The notes: generated from the sequence alone by a model not told the origin. A DNA stretch of 50,138 nucleotides from an uncultured Lachnospiraceae bacterium (GCA_900550285.1 URRW01000018.1:1-50138); one strand, 5' to 3'. Shown: positions 22,705-30,739, counted from the first letter of the stretch. Numbers and translations: made by a program.

Positions 22705-23073
22705 CCTCACAGCCGCCCTTCCGCACATCACACCCGCAAAGCAAAGCGCCACGCTGCACAACGCGTAGATCCCCGCCGTTATCTTTTTCCCCTCCGACAA
22801 AAGCCCTGCTCCTTCCAGCGCAAATGTCGAAAATGTTGTAAATCCCCCGCACACTCCTGTTTTTAAAAATAATATCATATTTTCATCTGCTAATCCACTG
22901 TTTTCTGAAAATTCTGCAACCGCACCGATCACAAAGGAACCGATCAGATTGATCAGAAACGTGGCAAGCGGAAATCCTGCCGTTTCCGGCAGCGGCAGGA
23001 GTGTGAACAGATAACGGCACGCCGCCCCGATAAAGCCGCCCGCCCCAACTGCCAGAACCTTCCATATTGTCAT
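22687..23073 (-). CDS. crcB: Fluoride exporter CrcB/Fluc
   Basis: 128 residues, four hydrophobic helices, as in Fluc channels. Signature 'GGFIGAACRYLFT' near the N terminus, 'NLIGSFVIGAVAE' in the second helix (the conserved Asn) and 'GVCGGFTTFSTFALE' in the third (Phe box and the central Na-binding break). It exports fluoride passively as an antiparallel dimer; some bacteria use two copies, but only one is seen here. The start at 23073 is set by GGAG 9 bases upstream; longer readings to 23127 add a non-conserved extension. No fluoride riboswitch was found upstream. The C terminus runs into a dispersed repeat that supplies the stop. Confidence 0.93.
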   Translation of the reverse strand: MTIWKVLAVGAGGFIGAACRYLFTLLPLPETAGFPLATFLINLIGSFVIGAVAEFSENSGLADENMILFLKTGVCGGFTTFSTFALEGAGLLSEGKKITAGIYALCSVALCFAGVMCGRAAVRRFFIR

Positions 23074-23099
23074 ATCGTACTTCTCCATTTCGTCAAAGT

Positions 23100-23153
23100 A
23101 AAAAAAGACCGCCGCCTTCACGACCAAAAATCAGTCGACGTGAAGCGGCAGCC
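23100..23153 (-). terminator. Terminator of ackA
   Basis: Minus-strand GGCTGCCGCTTCACG (23153-23139) pairs with CGTGAAGGCGGCGGTC (23122-23107) with one bulged G, followed by seven T. Confidence 0.8.
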
Positions 23154-23155
23154 TC

Positions 23156-23197
23156 CCTTTTTATACTTCTGCGTTTCCTTTTTATGCTTCTGCGTTT
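23156..23197. repeat. 21-bp tandem duplication across the ackA stop codon
   Basis: Units 23156-23176 and 23177-23197 differ by one base (A/G). The unit nearer ackA contains the last three sense codons and TAA. The second copy lies in the 3' untranslated region. Confidence 0.8.
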
Positions 23198-24387
23198 ACA
23201 AGGCGCACAGTTTCCCGCGCGATCGCCAGCTCTTCATCCGTCGGAACGACCATCGCCGTTACCTTGGAATCCGGTGTGGAAATGATCTTCTCCACGCCGA
23301 CCGCTTCCGCGTTCTTTTCCGGATCAATGCTGCATCCTAAAAATTCCGTATACTGGCTGATCAGCCCGCGCACCTGCGCGTTGTTCTCGCCGATCCCGGC
23401 GGTAAATACGATCACGTCCACGCCGTTCATCGCCGCCGCATACGCGCCGATGTATTTGCCCACGCGGTAAGCGTATGCCTCCAGCGTCGTCTGCGCATGG
23501 CTGTCGCCCTCTGCCGCAGCGCCCACCAGATCGCGGAAGTCGCTGGAAATTCCGGAAAGTCCGAGAACGCCGGATTTCTTATTGCAGATGTCGATCACCT
23601 CCGCCGCGCTCTTATTCTCTTTTTCCGCGATAAAGCCGATGATCGCCGGATCGAGATCGCCGCTTCTGGTTCCCATCATCAGTCCCTCCAACGGGGTCAG
23701 CCCCATCGAGGTATCGACGGATTCGCCGTTTTTCACAGCGGAAACGGAAGCGCCGTTGCCCAGATGGCACACGATGATCTTCAATTCGCTTCTGTCCCTG
23801 CCAAGGAGCTCTGCCGCACGCTTCGATACAAAATCATGGCTCGTCCCGTGGAAGCCATAGCGGCGCACCTTATATTTTTCATAATATTCGTAAGGAAGCC
23901 CGTACAGATATGCCTTTCCGGGCATCGTCTGATGGAATGCGGTGTCGAATACGGCAACCATCGGCACGCCGGGCATCACGCTCTGGCAGGAACGGATCCC
24001 GATCAGGTTCGCCGGATTGTGCAGGGGCGCAAGATCGCTGCACTCCTCGATCGCCTTCATCACATCCTCGTCGATCACAACGGAGCCCTTGAAATGCTCG
24101 CCGCCGTGCACGATACGATGTCCTACCGCGTCGATCTCCGCCAGAGAAGCGATCACGCCATCCTCTGCATCCGTCAGCTTCCCGATCACAACCTTTACCG
24201 CATCGGTGTGATCCTTCATGCCGATCTCCTCCGTCTTTTTGCCGCCGCCCGCCTTCTGATGGGTCACGCTGCTGCCGTCGATCCCGATCCTCTCGCACAG
24301 CCCCTTTGCCAGCACCTCTTCGCTCTGGCTGTCGATGAGCTGGTATTTCAGCGACGAACTGCCGCAGTTTATTACAAGCACTTTCAT
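23182..24387 (-). CDS. ackA: Acetate kinase
   Basis: 401 residues, the full length for AckA. N-terminal 'MKVLVINCGSSSLKYQL' is the phosphate-1 signature. 'GHRIVHGGE' (about 88-96), 'HNPANLIGI', 'VFDTAFHQTMP', 'RRYGFHGTSHDFV' and 'HLGNGASV' are all present, as is the adenosine-binding 'FTAGIGENNAQVR'. It makes ATP and acetate from acetyl phosphate, the last step of fermentative acetate formation from PFOR-derived acetyl-CoA. The usual partner pta is not adjacent. GGGAGG lies 8 bases before the ATG. It is transcribed alone, ending in a strong hairpin. Confidence 0.97.
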   Translation of the reverse strand: MKVLVINCGSSSLKYQLIDSQSEEVLAKGLCERIGIDGSSVTHQKAGGGKKTEEIGMKDHTDAVKVVIGKLTDAEDGVIASLAEIDAVGHRIVHGGEHFKGSVVIDEDVMKAIEECSDLAPLHNPANLIGIRSCQSVMPGVPMVAVFDTAFHQTMPGKAYLYGLPYEYYEKYKVRRYGFHGTSHDFVSKRAAELLGRDRSELKIIVCHLGNGASVSAVKNGESVDTSMGLTPLEGLMMGTRSGDLDPAIIGFIAEKENKSAAEVIDICNKKSGVLGLSGISSDFRDLVGAAAEGDSHAQTTLEAYAYRVGKYIGAYAAAMNGVDVIVFTAGIGENNAQVRGLISQYTEFLGCSIDPEKNAEAVGVEKIISTPDSKVTAMVVPTDEELAIARETVRLVNAEA

Positions 24388-24552
24388 GAAAAAAACCTCC
24401 CGTCTCTCAAAATACTGTCTGTCTCGCTGTCTATTCTACCATTTAATTTGTGAAAAAGCCAGCCCCGCCAAAGGAAATATTGCCGCTTGTTTTTTCCGGA
24501 AAACTCTGCTAGAGTTTTTTTTAAACACACTCGCCAACGGGGGAAAACGACC

Positions 24553-25173
24553 ATGGAATTACAGGAAATTTATGAAAGAATGCACAGCGGAAAGCTCTAT
24601 TTATGCGACAGTCAGGAGCTGGCGGACGAACAGCTGAAGCACCTCGATATGCTGTTTGCATATAATCAGCTCCCGCCCAGCCGACAGAAGGAAAAAAGTG
24701 AGCTTCTCCAAAAGATGTTTGCGCACATCGGGAAAAACTGCTATATCGAAACGCCCTTTCACGCCAACTGGGGCGGCAAGTTCTGCTCCTTCGGGGATCA
24801 GGTGTATGCCAACTTCAATTTAACGATGGTGGACGACGCCCCGATCACGGTCGGAAACAGCGTAATGTTCGGGCCTGACGTCGTGCTCTGCACCGCAACC
24901 CACCCGATCTCTCCGGATATGCGCGAAAAGGTCGCGCAGTACAATCTTCCCATTACGATCGGCAATAACGTCTGGATCGGCGCAGGCTGTATCGTCATGC
25001 CCGGCGTGACGATCGGGGACAATTCCGTGATCGGCGCGGGAAGCATCGTCACAAAGGACATCCCCGCCAACGTCGTAGCTTACGGCGCGCCCTGCCGCGT
25101 CATGCGCCCGATCACGCAAGAGGACAAAACCTATTACCGGAAAGGTATGGAGATCCGCCCGGAGGAGCTGTGA
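24553..25173 (+). CDS. Sugar O-acetyltransferase (left-handed beta-helix, maltose/galactoside type)
   Basis: 206 residues. An N-terminal Mac domain ('ELQEIYERMHSGKLYLCDSQ', about 2-21) precedes a hexapeptide-repeat beta-helix: 'PITVGNSVMFGPDVVLCTAT', catalytic His in 'ATHPISPD', and 'IGNNVWIGAGCIVMPGVTIG'. The C terminus 'VVAYGAPCRVMRPI' is family-typical. It transfers acetyl from acetyl-CoA to a sugar hydroxyl, probably detoxifying non-metabolised sugars. The ATG at 24553 is preceded by GGGGGA, while the longer frame to 24487 is not conserved. It is the divergent neighbour of ackA, and a terminator follows. A second member of the family lies at 27520-28128. Confidence 0.9.
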   Translation: MELQEIYERMHSGKLYLCDSQELADEQLKHLDMLFAYNQLPPSRQKEKSELLQKMFAHIGKNCYIETPFHANWGGKFCSFGDQVYANFNLTMVDDAPITVGNSVMFGPDVVLCTATHPISPDMREKVAQYNLPITIGNNVWIGAGCIVMPGVTIGDNSVIGAGSIVTKDIPANVVAYGAPCRVMRPITQEDKTYYRKGMEIRPEEL

Positions 25174-25200
25174 TCTTCCCTTTTCCAACCGCTTATAAAC

Positions 25201-25239
25201 GCCCTCCGGCGGCTGTTTCTGACACCGGGGGCATTTTTT
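25201..25239 (+). terminator. Terminator of the acetyltransferase gene
   Basis: GCCC-(t)-CCGG (25201-25209) pairs with CCGGGGGC (25225-25232), followed by ATTTTTTAT. Confidence 0.7.
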
Positions 25240-25362
25240 ATACGATAGGAAAGTTCGTTTCTTACCGTATAAAAAAGCACGTTTATACGCACTCGCGCAA
25301 AATGTAGGAATTGCCTGACGGCAAACGCGCTCGGCGCGGGTGTGCGCCAAGGCGCATACTTT
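25233..25362 (+). repeat. Dispersed multi-hairpin repeat, copy E (full length)
   Basis: Consecutive palindromes: TTTTTTATACGATAGGAAAG with CTTACCGTATAAAAAAG, then TTGCCTGACGGCAA, GCGCTCGGCGC and GTGCGCCAAGGCGCA. It matches the reverse complement of 9799-9927 nearly base for base. It fills most of the 345-base gap before the MarR gene. Confidence 0.8.
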
Positions 25363-25367
25363 TTTAT

Positions 25368-25441
25368 GTAACAGTTCAGCCATATCGAGATGCCCCGAAG
25401 GGGTGTTTTGCGAATGGGCGCGGCTGAACTGTTACTTTTTT
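25368..25441 (+). repeat. 14-bp stem-loop with U-tract after repeat E
   Basis: GTAACAGTTCAGCC (25368-25381) pairs perfectly with GGCTGAACTGTTAC (25422-25435), with an internal CCCC-gaa-GGGG hairpin in the loop and six T after the stem; T-runs also precede it. It is terminator-like and may stop read-through toward the MarR promoter, or be a further dispersed repeat. Confidence 0.7.
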
Positions 25442-25453
25442 ATGCCTCTGTGC

Positions 25454-25501
25454 TTGACTTTAGTACGGATCCGTATTATATTATTAGTACGAATCCGTAC
25501 T
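25454..25501 (+). promoter_or_regulatory. Promoter and two palindromic operators of the MarR gene
   Basis: TTGACT (25454-25459), 17-bp spacer, TATATT (25477-25482). A perfect palindrome TACGGATCCGTA (25464-25475) fills the spacer and a second near-palindrome AGTACGAATCCGTACT (25486-25501) follows the -10 box; centres are 24 bp apart. The two sites share GTACGRATCCGTA, as expected for autorepression by a MarR dimer. Confidence 0.85.
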
Positions 25502-25518
25502 TATCAGGAGGTATCCCT

Positions 25519-25995
25519 ATGGCACAGGACTTTTCCGACACAGCTTCGGACACAAACGCCCAGCTCCCCGACCTGCTGCGGCTCTTCTGCGCGATCAATA
25601 AGATCGACGGCGCATATTATTTCTGCGCCCGCAAAATGAAACTGAAAGAAAATACCCTCGCCCTGCTCTATGCGCTGGACGACGGTCTGCCTCACAGCCA
25701 GAAGCAGGTATGCGAGGACTGGCTGATCCCGAAAACGACGATCAACACCGTTACCCGCGAGCTGGTGGAGCAGGGCTATGCCACCCTCGTTTCCACCGGG
25801 CATCACCGGGAAAAAAATATCATCCTGACCGAAGAGGGCAGGCGCTATGCGGCAAAGGTCATGAGGGAAATGAAGCTTGCGGAGCGCGAGGCGCTTTCCG
25901 AGACTTTGAAGCATTTTTCTCCCGAATTTATTGACGCTTTCGACTTCTTTTCCCAGTCGCTGTGCCGTTCTCTGGAAGAACACGGCTTAAAATAA
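25519..25995 (+). CDS. MarR-family transcriptional regulator, probably autoregulated
   Basis: 158 residues. A winged helix region: 'LKENTLALLYALDDGLPHSQ', 'KQVCEDWLIPKTTINTVTRE' (recognition helix), 'LVEQGYATLVSTGHHREKNI' (wing). AGGAGG lies 7 bases before the ATG at 25519. Two matching palindromes overlap its promoter. It is followed in the same direction by a MATE transporter, a common pairing in which the regulator controls efflux of the compound it senses. Longer in-frame starts reach into repeat sequence and were discarded. Confidence 0.85.
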   Translation: MAQDFSDTASDTNAQLPDLLRLFCAINKIDGAYYFCARKMKLKENTLALLYALDDGLPHSQKQVCEDWLIPKTTINTVTRELVEQGYATLVSTGHHREKNIILTEEGRRYAAKVMREMKLAEREALSETLKHFSPEFIDAFDFFSQSLCRSLEEHGLK

Positions 25996-26157
25996 GGCGC
26001 CCCGGCAGCTCCGCTTTGCAGGCAGTCAAAAATAAACAGAAAGGATCAAGCCCCTCCCCTTTGGCGGAATAAAACAGTCATAAATTCCCATTCGTTTTTT
26101 ACCAACCCCCCTCCCCTAAAGCTCTTTTTTCTGGCGTCCCTGCCCGGTGCGGCAGGC

Positions 26158-27423
26158 ATGCTGGCATCCGCCCTGTATCAGCTTCTGGACGGCATTTTTG
26201 TCGGGCAGTTTTTAGGGGAAACGCCCTTTGCGGCGCTGAATCTGGCGATGCCTTTTGTCATCATCAATTTTGCGCTGGCGGATCTGATCGGCGTCGGCTC
26301 TTCCGTCCCGATCTCCATCAGCCTCGGCAAAAAAGAAGAACAGGAGGCAAACAATCTTTTTACCTGCTCCTGTCTTATGATCGTCCTCTCCGGCATTTTC
26401 GTCGGCGTGCTGCTTTATGCCGCCGCCCCTGCCCTCATCGGCTTTATGGGCGCGAAGGGTGATTTCGCGCGCTTTGCGACAGAATATCTGCGGGTTTACG
26501 CCATCTGCTCCCCTGTTACGACGATCGTTTTTGCGGCGGATAACTATTTGCGGATCTGCGGCAGGATCAGATACAGCATGTTCGTCAATATTTTTATGTC
26601 CGTCATCAGCGCGGTTCTGGAACTGATCTTTTTATCCGTATTCAGGCAGGTATGGGCTGCCGCGCTCGCCACCTGCACCGGCATGGCATTCTGCGTCCTC
26701 CTCTCCTTTCTCCCGTTTTTCAGGGGAAAAATGCAGCTTCGTTTCTGCCGTCCCCATTTCAGCGCCCGCATGGTCCGGCAGATCATTTCCTGCGGGACGC
26801 CGAATTTTCTGAGCAATATCGCGGGGCGCATCACGTCGATCCTGATGAACCTGCTCCTTGTCCGCTTCGGCGGAGAAGCCGCTGTTTCCGTATACGGGAT
26901 CCTCATGTATGTGGACGGCTTTATCCAGCCGCTGCTCTACGGCATGTGCGATTCCCTCCAGCCGGCAGTCGGCTATAACTGGGGAGCCGGACGCTTTTCC
27001 CGCGTCCGCGCCCTCGAAAAATGCTGCTTTGCGGCAAGCCTCGTGATCTCTGTCGTCTCCGCCATCGTGATCTTTTTGTTCCCCTCCCAAATTACCCTGC
27101 TCTTTATGGCGGGCGCGGACGCGGCATTTCTCACGATGTGCACCGGCGCGCTGCAGCTGTTTGCGCTTACCTATGCGACGCGCTGGCTCTCCTTTGCCGC
27201 CCAGAGCTACCTGCTGGCGGTCGGGAAAGCCCTCCCCGCCTCCATTATCTCCTTGTCCATCGCCTTGCTGTTCCCGGTTCTTTTCGTCATTGCATTCTGG
27301 CAGCTGGGGCTTACGGGGCTGTGGCTTAACTTTGCAGGCTCCTCCCTCATGGCGGGGCTGCTCGCCCTGTTCCTGCTCTGGAAAAACCGCGCGGATCTCC
27401 ACCGGGCAGACAGCGCTTCCTGA
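26158..27423 (+). CDS. MATE family efflux transporter, 5' end uncertain
   Basis: At least 421 residues with about twelve hydrophobic helices; MATE signatures are 'YQLLDGIFVGQFLGETPFAA' in helix 1 and 'ISCGTPNFLSNIAGRITSIL' in the second half. Members expel cationic drugs or metabolites in exchange for Na+ or H+. The first ATG (26158) falls inside helix 1: upstream codons in the same frame (from about 26080) read 'NSHSFFTNPPPLKLFFLASL', which is the expected MATE N terminus, yet no ATG, GTG or TTG is present before the TAA at 25993. A non-canonical start (ATA at 26080), a frameshift in the C6/T6 runs, or an N-terminally damaged gene are possible. Confidence 0.8.
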   Translation: MLASALYQLLDGIFVGQFLGETPFAALNLAMPFVIINFALADLIGVGSSVPISISLGKKEEQEANNLFTCSCLMIVLSGIFVGVLLYAAAPALIGFMGAKGDFARFATEYLRVYAICSPVTTIVFAADNYLRICGRIRYSMFVNIFMSVISAVLELIFLSVFRQVWAAALATCTGMAFCVLLSFLPFFRGKMQLRFCRPHFSARMVRQIISCGTPNFLSNIAGRITSILMNLLLVRFGGEAAVSVYGILMYVDGFIQPLLYGMCDSLQPAVGYNWGAGRFSRVRALEKCCFAASLVISVVSAIVIFLFPSQITLLFMAGADAAFLTMCTGALQLFALTYATRWLSFAAQSYLLAVGKALPASIISLSIALLFPVLFVIAFWQLGLTGLWLNFAGSSLMAGLLALFLLWKNRADLHRADSAS

Positions 27424-27447
27424 CGGTATCCAAATCCCGTATTCATC

Positions 27448-27491
27448 AAAATAAGACGACGCTGCCGCAAAGGCTCCGCCGTCTTATTTTT
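27448..27491. terminator. Bidirectional terminator between convergent genes
   Basis: AAAATAAGACG (27448-27458) pairs with CGTCTTATTTT (27480-27490), with a partly paired loop. A/T tracts on both sides serve the MATE gene (plus) and the long minus-strand operon. Confidence 0.8.
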
Positions 27492-27519
27492 ACCGTCCAA
27501 ACTCATCCGGTTCTTTCCC

Positions 27520-28128
27520 TCAATAATCGTCCACGTCAAATTCCCGGTCCTTGAAATAATATTTCCGGTCGTCCTCCGTGATTTTTCTAAGCACGCGGCA
27601 GGGATTCCCGACCGCGATCACATCGTCCGGGATGTCCTTTGTTACCACGCTCCCGCCGCCGATTACCACATTATTGCCGATGTGCACGCCGGGCATTACG
27701 ACCGTATTGCCGCCCAGCCACACGTTATCCCCAATCGTAACGTCGATGCCGTATTCATAGCCGGAATTGCGGGAATCCGGGTGGATGGGATGCCCCGCCG
27801 TATAAATCGCCACGTTCGGCGCAAACTGCGCGTTTTTGCCGATTTTTACCTTTCCCACATCCAGAATGACAAGGTTATAGTTTGCAAAAAAATTCTCGCC
27901 CACCTCGATGTTATACCCGTAATCGCAGTGAAACGGCGCTTCTATCCACACGTTTTCTCCGGTTTTCCCCATAATCCGCTTCAAAAGCTCCTGCGCCTTT
28001 GCCGCCTCGTCCGGCGCACAGCGGTTAAATTCATAAATCTTTTTCTTGTTTTCCAGCCGTTCCTCAGAGAGTCCGTCCAGCCATGCCTTATAAGGCAGAT
28101 TTTTTAACATCCGTTCCTTCTGATCCAT
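27520..28128 (-). CDS. maa: Maltose O-acetyltransferase-like enzyme
   Basis: 202 residues. Mac domain at the N terminus ('KERMLKNLPYKAWLDGLSEE'), then a left-handed beta-helix with catalytic His in 'IYTAGHPIHPD', and 'IGDNVWLGGNTVVMPGVHIG'. 'VIAVGNPCRVLRKI' is the conserved C-terminal loop. It acetylates maltose, glucose or related sugars with acetyl-CoA. It is the last gene before the bidirectional terminator, 15 bases after the lactonase-like gene, so it likely shares that transcript. Confidence 0.88.
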   Translation of the reverse strand: MDQKERMLKNLPYKAWLDGLSEERLENKKKIYEFNRCAPDEAAKAQELLKRIMGKTGENVWIEAPFHCDYGYNIEVGENFFANYNLVILDVGKVKIGKNAQFAPNVAIYTAGHPIHPDSRNSGYEYGIDVTIGDNVWLGGNTVVMPGVHIGNNVVIGGGSVVTKDIPDDVIAVGNPCRVLRKITEDDRKYYFKDREFDVDDY

Positions 28129-28143
28129 CGTTTCTCCCGTTCC

Positions 28144-29244
28144 TCACTCTATCGTCTCAGCAGCAGTGCTGCCCCCGCATACCTCCGCCGCGCACGACGC
28201 GCCGGGCAGCTCGATCCTTCCTTTCTGCAAAAGCTCTTTTCCCGTCCACTCAAACAGGATCAGCGCCCCTTCCTTATTGCAGGCGTTCAAAAACAAAGCC
28301 GTGCCGGAAATCCGGTACAGATAGCGGGGCCAGTCGCCGGTCTGCCACTCGCCCAGATACGTCAGGTGCTTTTGCTCCTGACTTTCCTGCGCCGGATGCT
28401 TTTTCCCGCTCTCTCCGGATTTTTCAGCTTCCAGCCGAAACGCCGCCACCGTATTCGCGCCCCGGTTGCAGACAAGCACCGTGCTTTCATCCGCCATGCA
28501 GATCGTCCCCGGATAGTTCGTCCCGTCAAATGCCGTCGTCCGCACCGTTTCCACGCAGCTTCCATCCTCCCAGAGCCTGAGCGTGGAATCCAGCTCCTGC
28601 ACGGTCAAAAGCCGCTCCCCTTTCGTCCGATCCAGCGGCAGGGGCTGACGCGGCCCTGCGCCGTCTTTCAGCACAAGCGGTTCAAGCTCCTCTCCCGGCA
28701 GCCCGTCCTTTAACCAATACCGGTATATGCGGTCGCTGCCCAGATCCGCCAGATATAAGATCCCGTTTCCTTCACTGACCCAGTGGGCGTGGGGCTGTTT
28801 TTGCCCTGCCGCCGCCCGCCTGTGCCACAGCACCTGTTCCAGCTCAAAATCCACCGCGCAGAAATCCCCTGTCCCATAGCAGCTTGCATACAGCGCCTTT
28901 TCCCCCGCGTAAAGATGGCACAGCTCGCCGCCGGGGATCTGCAGCCGCTTCCCGGTATCCGCAAGGCTTCCATCCGGGCAGATCTCATATTTCCGGATAT
29001 AGCCTTCCCCGGAAAGCTCCTCCGCCGCATAAAAGCTGTTTTCCCGCACAAGCCCAAAGGACGGGCAGTTTCCCTGCCGCAGCCCCGATAATACTTCAAT
29101 CCTTACATTATCTGAAACAGCATCTTTCCCAGCTTTCCCGCCGGTTTCCTGTCCGTTTTCCGCACAGGTCAGACGCACGGTCAGAATATCGTTTCCGCTC
29201 TCTGCCCCGTAACCGCTGCAGATTACAAAATGCTCCCGCTTCAT
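28144..29244 (-). CDS. Lactonase-family beta-propeller protein (6-phosphogluconolactonase-like)
   Basis: 366 residues resembling the seven-bladed YbhE/Pgl lactonase family (COG2706). Supporting stretches are 'CPSFGLVRENSFYAAEE', 'GKQ'-type turns 'AAGQKQPHAHWVSEGNGILY', where the PHAH motif is highly conserved, 'LADLGSDRIYRYWL', 'GAGPRQ', and 'GTICMADESTVLVCNRGANT'. The start is ATG at 29244 with GGAGG 7 bases upstream. Members hydrolyse 6-phosphogluconolactone or related lactones, although many are unproven. It lies at the 3' end of the cobalamin gene run without an obvious link to it. Confidence 0.8.
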   Translation of the reverse strand: MKREHFVICSGYGAESGNDILTVRLTCAENGQETGGKAGKDAVSDNVRIEVLSGLRQGNCPSFGLVRENSFYAAEELSGEGYIRKYEICPDGSLADTGKRLQIPGGELCHLYAGEKALYASCYGTGDFCAVDFELEQVLWHRRAAAGQKQPHAHWVSEGNGILYLADLGSDRIYRYWLKDGLPGEELEPLVLKDGAGPRQPLPLDRTKGERLLTVQELDSTLRLWEDGSCVETVRTTAFDGTNYPGTICMADESTVLVCNRGANTVAAFRLEAEKSGESGKKHPAQESQEQKHLTYLGEWQTGDWPRYLYRISGTALFLNACNKEGALILFEWTGKELLQKGRIELPGASCAAEVCGGSTAAETIE

Positions 29245-29286
29245 CCGCTCTCCTCCACCTTTCACTTACTCTGTCCCGGTCGGCGC

Positions 29287-30093
29287 TTACCGCAGATCCA
29301 TGTCCGTGTGCAGCCACCAGCGCAGCACGTCCTGAATTTTTTCATCCCAGTATTTCCACTGATGGTCGCCGGAGGATTCTTCCAGCGTCATCTCAAAGCC
29401 CAGCTTTTTCAGATGATCCCATGCCTTCAGATTGCCTTTGTACAAAAAATCCTCCGTCCCGCACCACGCGTACAGGCGGGGCTTTTCCTTACCGGACGCC
29501 GCCAGCTCGTCCGCCAGCGCAAGCAGGTCGTTTTTCGAGCCCTTCAGATCGGCGGCAGAGCCGAAAATACCGGAAAACAGCGGGATATTTTTCGGGTTTT
29601 CCCGCATATTTCTTTCATAATCCTCCACAATATCCAGCGCACCTGACAAAGACGCCGCCGCGCCGAAGGTCTCAGATGCGCCCAGCCCCAGCTTCCACGC
29701 GCCGTAGCCGCCCATGGACAGCCCCGCCGCCAGCGTGTCCTCCTTCCGGTCCGACATCTGCGGGAAAAATTCCCGGCAGATCTTTGGCAGCTCCTCCGAA
29801 ACAAACGTCCAGTATTTCATTCCGTAAGTCGTGTCCGTATAAAATGCCAGATGGGTCGTGGGCATGACCACCGCGATCCCGAGCTGGCTTGCATAGCGCT
29901 CGATGGAAGTCCGGCGCTGCCAGATCGTCTGGTCGTCGCTCATGCCGTGCAGCAGATACATCGTCTTATATCTGCCCTGCGCGCCCTTTCCCTCCATGCC
30001 GATCTGCCCGTTTGTCTGCTGGGGCAGGATCACGTCCATCCCCATACACATCCCCAATACGTCTGAAAAAAATTCCGTGTGTAACAGTGCCAT
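29287..30093 (-). CDS. Alpha/beta hydrolase, putative esterase (EstA/esterase D type)
   Basis: 268 residues of the esterase D family, as in tributyrin esterases. 'YKTMYLLHGMSDDQTIWQRR' (about 42-61) gives the oxyanion region; the nucleophile elbow is GLSMGG (GxSxG, about 122-127); the acid is likely the Asp in 'CGTEDFLY' and the His is in 'SSGDHQWKYW'. There is no signal peptide, so it is cytoplasmic. Substrate is a short-chain ester or thioester. Start ATG at 30093 with AAGGAGAGG upstream; the extended frame to 30333 was rejected. It is 42 bases from the lactonase-like gene. Confidence 0.85.
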   Translation of the reverse strand: MALLHTEFFSDVLGMCMGMDVILPQQTNGQIGMEGKGAQGRYKTMYLLHGMSDDQTIWQRRTSIERYASQLGIAVVMPTTHLAFYTDTTYGMKYWTFVSEELPKICREFFPQMSDRKEDTLAAGLSMGGYGAWKLGLGASETFGAAASLSGALDIVEDYERNMRENPKNIPLFSGIFGSAADLKGSKNDLLALADELAASGKEKPRLYAWCGTEDFLYKGNLKAWDHLKKLGFEMTLEESSGDHQWKYWDEKIQDVLRWWLHTDMDLR

Positions 30094-30167
30094 TTTCCCT
30101 CTCCTTTTTTTGTTTTTATTATTTGACCGGGCAGGCAGAGATTTTTGCATGCCCGTTTTCTCCATCC

Positions 30168-30689
30168 TTACAGCTCTTCGAGATATTCCCGCAGCTTCCG
30201 CACGGCTGCCGGACTTTTCCCGCCGGAATTCAGTCCGATCACTACGCCGTCCTTTTCTGCCACCGCCGGAAAATAAAAATCGCACAGCGTTTTGTCGTCC
30301 GCCGTATTTACCGGGATTTTCCGCTTTCTGCATTCCTCTACGACCGCCCGGTTAAGCTTCCTGTCGTCGGTCGCCGTCAGCACAATGTCCGGATTTCCCG
30401 GAAGCGCTCCTTCCGCCAGCTCCCGGACAGAAATCCTCCTGCGCTCCCAGATCAGCCCCAGACGTTCCTCTGCCGCCGCTTCCGGGCACATTTGGGGCTG
30501 CCCTTCCGCCAGCCCCCTTTCCTCAAACAGCGCCCGCATCTCCTCGCCGATTTCCGGCGCTGCCACCACGATATGCCCCGTAAACCGCAAAAGCGTCCGC
30601 ACCCGCCGCGCCGCGATCCTTCCGCCGCCGATCACGAGCACCTGCTTCTCTGAAATATCCACAAACATCGGAAAATAATATTCGCCCAT
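30168..30689 (-). CDS. sirC: Precorrin-2 dehydrogenase (SirC/Met8/CysG N-terminal type)
   Basis: 173 residues. NAD-binding 'KQVLVIGGGRIAARRVRTLL' (about 15-34) and 'IVLTATDDRKLNRAVVEECR' are the family hallmarks, with 'IPVNTADDKTLCDFYFPAVA' and 'GLNSGGKSPAAVRKLREYLE'. It oxidises precorrin-2 to sirohydrochlorin, the step that feeds cobalt insertion in the anaerobic cobalamin route and siroheme synthesis. It lacks the C-terminal methyltransferase part of CysG, which is present here as a separate CobA-HemD fusion. An ATG at 30701 is an alternative start. It is the last recognisable cobalamin-related gene in the run. Confidence 0.9.
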   Translation of the reverse strand: MGEYYFPMFVDISEKQVLVIGGGRIAARRVRTLLRFTGHIVVAAPEIGEEMRALFEERGLAEGQPQMCPEAAAEERLGLIWERRRISVRELAEGALPGNPDIVLTATDDRKLNRAVVEECRKRKIPVNTADDKTLCDFYFPAVAEKDGVVIGLNSGGKSPAAVRKLREYLEEL

Positions 30690-30739
30690 CGTTCCTCTCA
30701 TTCTGCCCGCCCGGCTGTCCGTTTGGGCAGGCAATTTTC

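Noticed and set aside
23074..23182. Fluoride riboswitch before crcB
   Set aside because: The region is occupied by the ackA terminator and a short leader; the crcB-motif aptamer pattern was not seen.
23497..24453. 318-residue open frame on the plus strand
   Set aside because: Antisense to ackA; no motifs and no ribosome binding site.
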